Program-made: the position numbers and the translations under genes
NCBI GenBank assembly: GCA_023489375.1
Contig: JAMDCX010000004.1
Coordinates: 1 to 10,261 of the forward strand
Reading direction: 5' to 3'
Source of the DNA: Planctomycetota bacterium
GTDB lineage: Bacteria > Planctomycetota > Phycisphaerae > WQYP01
Length of the DNA stretch: 10,261 nt
Shown here: positions 1 to 5,721 of the stretch, one piece after another
How the letters are laid out: every line of letters begins with the position of its first letter
Position numbering within the stretch: the stretch's first letter is position 1
The notes under the pieces: model-generated
Databases searched by the model: none
What the model saw: only the letters and a program-made list of their open reading frames with translations
What the model was told of the DNA's origin: nothing

Positions 1-207
1 CTCACGCCTGGCCCGGTGATCGGCGTGTTTGAAATAGCCGTACCAGCCACGCCGCATGGGATTGACACGCTGGATGATTGTTGACAAACTCACGCCGACA
101 GTGCGTTTGGTTTTCAATCGGATTGCGCCCCGCAGTTTCTTCTTGCTTTTGTTCCTCGGCCAGCGCCGGCCCTGATCGAACCGGTAGCCCAGGAATGCAA
201 AGCTTTC
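1..207 (-). pseudogene. Group II intron reverse transcriptase/maturase, C-terminal remnant
   Basis: The minus strand encodes FLGYRFDQGRRWPRNKS, then KLRGAIRLKTKRTVGVSL, STIIQRVNPMRRGWYGYFKH and DHRARRE, continuing past the left edge. This order is typical of group II intron-encoded proteins: the end of the reverse transcriptase domain (FLGYRF) followed by the maturase (X) domain with its N-P-x-x-R-G-W-x-x-Y-F-K-H signature. The N-terminal side is missing, including the palm with the catalytic YxDD. Homology stops around 207, exactly where a GTAACCGTTCAC-type repeat begins. The same frame stays open through that repeat to about 327, with an ATG at 313-315, but the extra residues do not resemble a reverse transcriptase. 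I read it as a 5'-truncated, probably inactive fragment. Whether intron domains V and VI follow lies outside the window. The family assignment is confident; the inactivity is inferred. Confidence 0.82.
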
Positions 208-208
208 C

Positions 209-331
209 GGTAACCGTTCACGAAGTGATGATCGGACAGACTGGAAGCCTGCACCACAAGGGATTCCCACCCTTGGGGCTATATCAAAACCGCGATAATT
301 CTGGCCCGTCGACATGACCGTGAACGGTTAC
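209..331. repeat. 123-bp element bounded by 14-bp inverted repeats
   Basis: GTAACCGTTCACG at 210-222 is matched by CCGTGAACGGTTAC at 318-331, its reverse complement. The interior holds a smaller hairpin, CAAGGG (257-262) paired with CCCTTG (270-275) around a 7-nt loop. The left arm touches the truncated maturase frame and the right arm ends 7 bp from the pgi stop codon. The two arms resemble the termini of a small non-autonomous element (MITE- or REP-like), and the same arm sequence recurs at 2147-2182 and 9758-9769. No transposase gene is present. Mobility is inferred from the repetition and the terminal symmetry. Confidence 0.6.
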
Positions 332-338
332 TACGCCA

Positions 339-2000
339 TCATTGCCGGTACTGCCGATAGCGTCGCAGCAGCGCGTTGGTGGAAGGATCATGCTGCAATG
401 TATAATCATCGGGCGCCGCCAATTCCGCCGCAATTTTTTTGGCCAGCACTTTGCCGAGTTCCACTCCCCATTGATCAAACGAGTCAATGGCAAAAATCGC
501 TCCCTGCGTAAAGACAGAATGTTCATACAGGGCCACCAAGGCGCCCAGTATTTCCGGGGTCAGTTTTTGCGCCAGAATAACATTACTGGGGCGGTTGCCA
601 TCAAAGGTCCGGTGCGGTACCAGCCATTCGGGGGTGCCTTCCAGACGAACCTGCGCTTCGGTTTTGCCAAAAGCCAGGGCCTCCGCCTGCGCAAAGACAT
701 TGGCCATCAGCAAATGATGGTGATTCCCCAGGGGATTAAGGGATTGAGCAAAACCGATAAAATCACACGGGATCAGCTTAGTTCCCTGATGGATTAACTG
801 ATAAAATGAATGCTGTCCATTGGTGCCGGGTTCACCCCAGAAAATCGGTCCAGTTTCATAATCCACTCGTTCTCCGGAAAGCGTGACACTTTTGCCATTG
901 GATTCCATGGTCAGTTGCTGCAAATATGCCGGAAAACGTTTGAGATACTGGTCATAAGGCAGAACCGCAACCGTTTGCGCCCCAAAAAAATTATTATACC
1001 ATACCGCCAGCAGCCCCATTATCACCGGCATATTGTGTTCCAGCGGCGCCGTGCGGAAATGCGTATCCATAGCCCTAAATCCGGCCAGCAGCCGGGTGAA
1101 ATTCTCCGGTCCTACCGCCAGCATGGTCGACAAACCAATAGCGGAATCCATGGAATATCGCCCGCCGACCCAATCCCAGAATCCGAACATGTTGGCGGTA
1201 TCTATGCCAAAGGCCGCCACTTCCCCGGCATTGGTGGAAACGGCAACAAAATGTTTAGCGGTATGCGCCGGGTCTTTGGCTGCCGCCAGCAACCACTGCC
1301 GCGCGGTGTGGGCATTGGTCATGGTTTCAAGAGTGGTGAACGTTTTGGAAGCAATAATAAACAGAGTTTCATCGGGTAATAAGTCATGCACAGATTCCGC
1401 GAAATCCGTGCCATCGACATTGGAGACAAAGCGGAAGATCATGTCTCGCCGCGCATAATACCGCAAGGCTTCATACGCCATGACCGGGCCTAAATCTGAA
1501 CCGCCAATGCCAATGTTCACGACATTGCGTATCGGCTTACCGCTGTAACCCTTCCACTCACCGGACCGTACACGACTGGCAAAAGCGGCCATACGGTCCA
1601 GTACGTCATGCACCTCCGGCACGACATTGTGTCCATCGGAGACATAAACATCCGTTCGAGCCGAGCGTAACGCCACATGCAGCACAGAGCGATTTTCAGT
1701 GATATTTATTTTTTCTCCGGCGAACATGGCGGCAATATGTTCCTGTAAGCCGGACTCCCGCGCCAACGCCAGCAGGAGCGATACGGTTTCCGCGGTAATG
1801 CGGTTTTTTGAATAGTCCAAAAATAACCCCGCGGCCTCCAGACTGAATTTTTCAGCACGTTGAGGATCGGCGGCGAATAAATCGCGTAGCTGCAATCCAC
1901 TGGCCTGTTCAAAATGCGCTACCAAAGCGGTGTATGCGGAACGCTCCGTCAGAGGTGTGGTGTTTTTTTTACCGGGGGAAAATGTTCTTTCTGTGGACAT
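339..2000 (-). CDS. pgi: Glucose-6-phosphate isomerase
   Basis: This enzyme interconverts glucose-6-phosphate and fructose-6-phosphate in the cytoplasm, serving glycolysis, gluconeogenesis and sugar-nucleotide supply. From the ATG at 1998-2000 it has 553 residues, close to the 549 of the E. coli enzyme. Both family signatures are present: DWVGGRYSMDSAIG at 276-289 and IFAIDSFDQWGVELGK at 502-517. The expected catalytic residues are E366 (in MESNGK), H397 (in GTNGQHSFYQ) and K517. The sugar-phosphate loop SKTFTTLET lies at 218-226. An earlier in-frame ATG exists at 2010-2012, but GGAG sits 6 bases before the ATG at 2000, so I prefer the later start. The gene lies downstream of lpxA on the same strand with about 180 bp between them, including a hairpin, so co-transcription is uncertain. 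TACAAT on the minus strand at 2116-2111 could be a -10 box of its own. The frame is intact. Confidence 0.97.
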   Translation of the reverse strand: MSTERTFSPGKKNTTPLTERSAYTALVAHFEQASGLQLRDLFAADPQRAEKFSLEAAGLFLDYSKNRITAETVSLLLALARESGLQEHIAAMFAGEKINITENRSVLHVALRSARTDVYVSDGHNVVPEVHDVLDRMAAFASRVRSGEWKGYSGKPIRNVVNIGIGGSDLGPVMAYEALRYYARRDMIFRFVSNVDGTDFAESVHDLLPDETLFIIASKTFTTLETMTNAHTARQWLLAAAKDPAHTAKHFVAVSTNAGEVAAFGIDTANMFGFWDWVGGRYSMDSAIGLSTMLAVGPENFTRLLAGFRAMDTHFRTAPLEHNMPVIMGLLAVWYNNFFGAQTVAVLPYDQYLKRFPAYLQQLTMESNGKSVTLSGERVDYETGPIFWGEPGTNGQHSFYQLIHQGTKLIPCDFIGFAQSLNPLGNHHHLLMANVFAQAEALAFGKTEAQVRLEGTPEWLVPHRTFDGNRPSNVILAQKLTPEILGALVALYEHSVFTQGAIFAIDSFDQWGVELGKVLAKKIAAELAAPDDYTLQHDPSTNALLRRYRQYRQ

Positions 2001-2146
2001 GGGAGACTCCATAACATTGCACTATTATCTTTTCCAACACCAGCCACCATTGCCACTACCCCAAGAGTTTCCATATTCCCCGTATATTCCACGATACCAG
2101 CCTCAGAAGTATTGTAGCACCGTCCGAATTTTCTGAAAACAATTTG

Positions 2147-2182
2147 GTAACCGTTCACGGGGCCATAACCGTGAACGATTAC
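2147..2182 (-). repeat. Compact palindrome of the GTAACCGTTCAC family at the lpxA 3' end
   Basis: GTAACCGTTCACGG (2147-2160), an 8-nt loop (2161-2168) and CCGTGAACGATTAC (2169-2182) form a 14-bp stem. The single mismatch becomes a G-U wobble in minus-strand RNA, which is the sense of lpxA and pgi. The stem contains the lpxA stop codon (TAA, 2181-2179). No run of T follows, so it is not a textbook intrinsic terminator. It may act as a REP-like 3'-end stabiliser, attenuate transcription into pgi, or simply be a copy of a dispersed repeat. Confidence 0.7.
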
Positions 2183-2988
2183 GCCGTTTTAGTCCGCAGC
2201 GATTCGCGGTAGCGGCCATATTTCCCCGCCTCAGCACGCCGCACAAAATCCAGCAAAGCCTTGATATCGGGGTTGCCCGGATAAAGTCGTTCCAATTCCT
2301 CGGCTCCGTTGGCCAGAGGTATGCGATTTTGAAAAAGCAGCTGATAGGCATCTTCTATCGGCTTCATTCGCGCTGCGGTAAAGCCGAATTGGAGCAATCG
2401 TTCTTTATTGACACCTTGCACTGCCGCCGGATGTCCTTCGGCACGCATGAACGGCGGTATATCATGTACCACACCCGCCACCGGCCCAATGGCCGCCAAT
2501 TGGCCCACACTGATAAAATGAGTAATGGCCGCTCCGGTTTCCATGATAGCGCCATTTTCCACTTCGATATGTCCCGCCAACATGGTCTTATTGCCAAGAA
2601 TGCAATGATCACGGATGAAACAATCATGCGCAACGTGAACATTAACCATCAACAGATTATCGCTTCCAATCTGCGTAATGCCGCCGCCATCTTCCGTGCC
2701 GATATTCACCGTTACCATCTCGCGAAAGTGGTTGTTATCACCAATGATTACGCGGCAATCGCCGCCACGGTATTTCAGGTCCTGGGGGATGCCGCCGATA
2801 ACGCAGCCGGGGAAAAAATGATTATTTATTCCGACCACCGTATGGCCCAGAATACCGGCGTGATGATGAACCACGCAGCCGGAACCAAGAATCACTTCAG
2901 GGCCGATATAAGCAAATGGTCCAATTACAACATCCGCGGCGATTTGCGCACCTGGCTCAATGACCGCAGTAGAATGAATCTGCCTCAT
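2179..2988 (-). CDS. lpxA: Acyl-ACP--UDP-N-acetylglucosamine O-acyltransferase (LpxA)
   Basis: LpxA transfers a hydroxyacyl chain from acyl carrier protein to the 3-OH of UDP-GlcNAc, the first step of lipid A synthesis in the cytoplasm. The 269-residue product begins with left-handed beta-helix hexapeptide repeats (for example IEPGAQIAADVVIGPFAYIG at 10-29) and ends in the usual helical domain after GVVHDIPPF and GVN. The catalytic histidine is H121 in NVHVAHDC, equivalent to E. coli H125, and QDLKYRG with Q69 is conserved. The segment that normally reads HRGT is NIGT here (95-98), so the family's usual His-Arg is replaced. The ATG at 2986-2988 has AGG about 8 bases upstream, a modest ribosome site. 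Other LPS genes that often neighbour lpxA (lpxD, fabZ, lpxB, lpxC) are not adjacent. The length matches the family, and the hexapeptide fold and active site are clear. Confidence 0.94.
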   Translation of the reverse strand: MRQIHSTAVIEPGAQIAADVVIGPFAYIGPEVILGSGCVVHHHAGILGHTVVGINNHFFPGCVIGGIPQDLKYRGGDCRVIIGDNNHFREMVTVNIGTEDGGGITQIGSDNLLMVNVHVAHDCFIRDHCILGNKTMLAGHIEVENGAIMETGAAITHFISVGQLAAIGPVAGVVHDIPPFMRAEGHPAAVQGVNKERLLQFGFTAARMKPIEDAYQLLFQNRIPLANGAEELERLYPGNPDIKALLDFVRRAEAGKYGRYRESLRTKTA

Positions 2989-3011
2989 AGTAAACCTGAT
3001 ATATTACAATC

Positions 3012-3031
3012 TTGATATCATCAGATATCAA
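3012..3031. promoter_or_regulatory. Operator-like 20-bp palindrome upstream of lpxA
   Basis: TTGATATC (3012-3019), a 4-nt spacer and GATATCAA (3024-3031) form a perfect dyad centred about 33 bp upstream of the lpxA start. On the minus strand TTGATA here is followed 19 bp later by TAATAT (3006-3001), a rough sigma70-like pair. However, that -10 would leave a leader of only about 6 nt, so the promoter reading is weak. The size and symmetry suit a dimeric regulator site; no regulator gene is in view. Confidence 0.4.
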
Positions 3032-3115
3032 CTCTGCCGCCGGTCATGGCCCTTCGACCAATTCGGACGGTGTATAAAATATCTCCGCTATCCGGCAAAA
3101 AAGCAAAAGGGGCGT

Positions 3116-3276
3116 GGCAATTTTTCCGTGCGTGGCCGTAATAACGCTAAATCGGGGGTAAATCACGCCGTTTGGTTCCGGCGCAGCGGGGTACTTTTAT
3201 GGTACATTCCACCGCCGGCAAAGCCGGCGGCTATGTGACGAGTCCCCGCACGGCCATGTGGCCCGGAAAAATTGCC
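3116..3276. repeat. Inverted repeat with 13-bp perfect arms, 135 bp apart
   Basis: GGCAATTTTTCCG (3116-3128) is the exact reverse complement of CGGAAAAATTGCC (3264-3276). A second pair, TGGCCGT (3133-3139) and ACGGCCA (3250-3256), lies just inside. The GC-rich hairpin at 3212-3230 is enclosed. The nested symmetry suggests a decayed small element or a structured transcript leader; nothing coding is inside. Confidence 0.5.
3212..3230. repeat. GC-rich hairpin followed by CTATGTG
   Basis: CCGCCGGC, a 3-nt loop AAA and GCCGGCGG make a perfect 8-bp stem, followed at once by CTATGTG (3231-3237). A related unit, CCCCCGGC-CAA-GCCGGGGG then ACTATGTG, is at 9979-10005. The arms differ between the two copies but remain complementary, so the pairing is kept rather than the exact sequence. 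No T-run follows, so this is not a standard terminator. Confidence 0.6.
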
Positions 3277-3610
3277 GCGCCGCGCAAAAGTTCGTTCCCG
3301 GACCACCGCACCACGCCGCACCTGTTGTTGGAATCTCAAAGCTAAACAGCCCCCTCGTTGAAACCACCAAACCCGGTGGGCAACATGTACGTATAAATCA
3401 CTGCGGTAGCGTACTATCAGGTCATAAATGCTCTATGACGGCGATAAGATATACGTTCACCATTTATGAAAAAGGCTTGAATTTATTGGTGAAAAACTGA
3501 ATTTTACAATCTATCGTGATGATTGATGCAAGACATGCCGGAGATCATCCGCTACAATCCATGTATTCGGATCCAGTGCGTTTGGGCACGGGCCGTGGCC
3601 GAGGAACAAG

Positions 3611-5701
3611 ATGCCCCGTATGCTAGAAAATCCAACTACCGGCATAACGCCACCGAATACACCGGTGAAAGCGGTGCCGCCCTTATGGCCGGCGGAGCGG
3701 GTGGTACTGCGTCTTGGACGCATACCGGCGGCGGCGGGGCGTTTTCTGGATCGCCTGGCGAGCCACAATGGCCCTGTGGGTTGGCTGACACGCTTTTTCA
3801 GTTCCATAACCCTGGGGCTGGTATGGCTTTTTTTAACCACCGCCTATATTGCCGTTGGCTCAGGATTACCGGGTGTTCGCAGTTATTTTGATGTATCTAC
3901 CATGGGTTTTTTCAATTCACCACCCATGGTGATTTTAATGATTCTGCTGGCCACAACACTTATTGTCGTAACTCTGCGGCGAATCCCTTTAACGCTTTAT
4001 AAACTGGGCGTCTGGACCGTGCATGCGGGAATTATCACGCTGCTGGTGGGCTTGTTTTTTTACTTCGGCTTAAAAAAAGAAGGTATGGTGCGGATTTTTC
4101 TGCATCAAACCGTGCATCATTATTATGACAATTCCGAACGGGCTTTATATATGGTAGCCGGTGATACTCATGGTAAATCCGCCATGCTGCCATTGCCGTC
4201 ACTGCCGCTGTTTCGGGAGCGATCAACGAAGAATCATCATCCGTTGGATATTACTGTACCCGCTGAAATGATCCATCAATTGTCACCAGGATTGGCGAGC
4301 GTGCGGGTGCGGGTTATTGGATACTACCCCTACACCCGGCTGGAGGCACTGGCGGTGCCACGGCAACCCGGACAACCGGCCCGTAAGCCCGCACTGGAAT
4401 TTAATTTAAGCGCCACCGGAATGGCCAGCGGCGGACAATGGCTTCTGGCGAAAACGCCGCGTCTGCGGGTGGCGGATTCCGGATTGCCCTGTGGCATTGA
4501 ATATCTTTATCATCCCAGCGCCCGTCGACTGCGGGATATTTCTACGAGCTTTAAGGGAAACAATGCGATTATTGTCAACATTCCGACGGATCATTTCCGC
4601 CGGGTGCTGGTGATTCATCCCCATGAGAAAATTGTATTGCCCGGTACGCCATACACTCTGATTCCGCAGCGGGAAATTAAAATGCCTATGTTGTCCAAAG
4701 GTTATCAGGGGGCCAGCAGTCAAGCATACATCATTGATGTATACAGGGCGGACGGCCAGGGCAAACCCTTTTATTTTCAGCGTGTGGCATTATTTCGATA
4801 TCCCACCAGAACCGTGGATTTTATTTTCCATCATGGTCACCGAAAATTGATTCCCGATAAAATTGATCAGGCCATACATATCCGGTATGAAGATGCGCGG
4901 CGATATCAATTCTGGATCGTGGAGCATAAGTCCGGCCGATTAACAGTGGTGCAGCGCGCCGCGGGCGGAGCGGTAAGCCAGTATCCTATTGCCATCGGTC
5001 ATCCGGTGGCTACCGCGGTAGCAGGTATACCATTCAAAATTTCCGTGCAGGAATTGGCGAATGTGGTTTATCGCCCGGAAACCATACCGGTGGCGCAGAG
5101 AGAACCGCAACTGGAACAGACGATGGGCCATTGCGTATTGCAACTGGCCGTATCTGAGGGGCGGTGGACGGATACCCGGATATATCTGCCGTTCCAGCAA
5201 TTTGGTCTGCACGGAGATCTGGCACCAACGCCTGTCGATGTACCCGGAGCGGGACCGGTGCGCTTCGTATTTTCCACCCTGCAATGGAAACTTCCGGCCG
5301 CGCTGACATTGCTGGCCTGCAAGGAATTATTCTATCCCGGTGGCAACAGTTTTCCACGCGACTTTATCAGCAAAGTACGGTTTACCAATCTGAAAACCGG
5401 AAAATCGAAAATAGCCGTTATTCACCTGAATCATCCCGAAACACTTGACGGCCAGCATTTTTTTCAAGCGCGTTTTGGTCGTCAGGCTGATGGTACGCCT
5501 TTTACGGTGCTGGGAGTCGGCAATACCAACGGTTTGTATCCGATGATTGCAGGCGTCATTATGATTATCTTTGGTATCGGATATGCTTTTTATATCAAGC
5601 CGGTATTGTTGAACATGAAAAAACGTGATCTGGCGCGGTTTGCCGCGCTGCATCAGGCGGCGGAAACGTCAACCGCCGGCAATAATGCGAAGGTAAGTTG
5701 A
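3611..5701 (+). CDS. resB: ResB-like System II cytochrome c biogenesis protein
   Basis: ResB (Ccs1/CcsB) pairs with CcsA to move heme across the membrane and present it for covalent attachment to apocytochrome c. The 696-residue product has the family's plan: three hydrophobic segments near the N-terminus (about 62-84, 104-122 and 132-154), a very large extracytoplasmic region (about 155-640) and a final membrane segment near 642-664 before a basic cytoplasmic tail. H138 in the third segment (WTVHAGII) is a plausible heme ligand. GAGG lies 6 bases before the ATG at 3611. The assignment rests on this topology plus the overlapping or adjacent CcsA gene; the extracytoplasmic part is divergent and I recognise no short signature in it. 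The extracytoplasmic part is long compared with the 542-residue Bacillus ResB. The stop at 5699-5701 overlaps a possible TTG start for the next gene, so the two are surely one transcript. Confidence 0.8.
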   Translation: MPRMLENPTTGITPPNTPVKAVPPLWPAERVVLRLGRIPAAAGRFLDRLASHNGPVGWLTRFFSSITLGLVWLFLTTAYIAVGSGLPGVRSYFDVSTMGFFNSPPMVILMILLATTLIVVTLRRIPLTLYKLGVWTVHAGIITLLVGLFFYFGLKKEGMVRIFLHQTVHHYYDNSERALYMVAGDTHGKSAMLPLPSLPLFRERSTKNHHPLDITVPAEMIHQLSPGLASVRVRVIGYYPYTRLEALAVPRQPGQPARKPALEFNLSATGMASGGQWLLAKTPRLRVADSGLPCGIEYLYHPSARRLRDISTSFKGNNAIIVNIPTDHFRRVLVIHPHEKIVLPGTPYTLIPQREIKMPMLSKGYQGASSQAYIIDVYRADGQGKPFYFQRVALFRYPTRTVDFIFHHGHRKLIPDKIDQAIHIRYEDARRYQFWIVEHKSGRLTVVQRAAGGAVSQYPIAIGHPVATAVAGIPFKISVQELANVVYRPETIPVAQREPQLEQTMGHCVLQLAVSEGRWTDTRIYLPFQQFGLHGDLAPTPVDVPGAGPVRFVFSTLQWKLPAALTLLACKELFYPGGNSFPRDFISKVRFTNLKTGKSKIAVIHLNHPETLDGQHFFQARFGRQADGTPFTVLGVGNTNGLYPMIAGVIMIIFGIGYAFYIKPVLLNMKKRDLARFAALHQAAETSTAGNNAKVS

Positions 5702-5721
5702 AATTGACAAGAGGTGCAGTA

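Larger units (their letters stand above)
3032..3610. other. Long divergent spacer between lpxA and resB
   Basis: This 579-bp stretch has no convincing gene. Its short open frames lack ribosome sites and protein-like composition. It holds the 3116-3276 inverted repeat, the nested 3212-3230 hairpin, and TACAAT hexamers at 3505-3510 and 3554-3559 that could be -10 boxes for resB. Neither has a good -35 at normal spacing. It presumably contains the resB-ccsA promoter, but I cannot place it. Confidence 0.6.

Noticed and set aside
810..1379. Long open frame of 189 codons on the plus strand inside pgi
   Set aside because: It lies antisense to a fully conserved pgi and its product shows no recognisable domain; it is a shadow frame.
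3258..3500. 80-codon plus-strand open frame in the lpxA-resB spacer
   Set aside because: It starts with GTG inside an inverted repeat arm, has no ribosome site, and shows no recognisable domain or hydrophobic segment.
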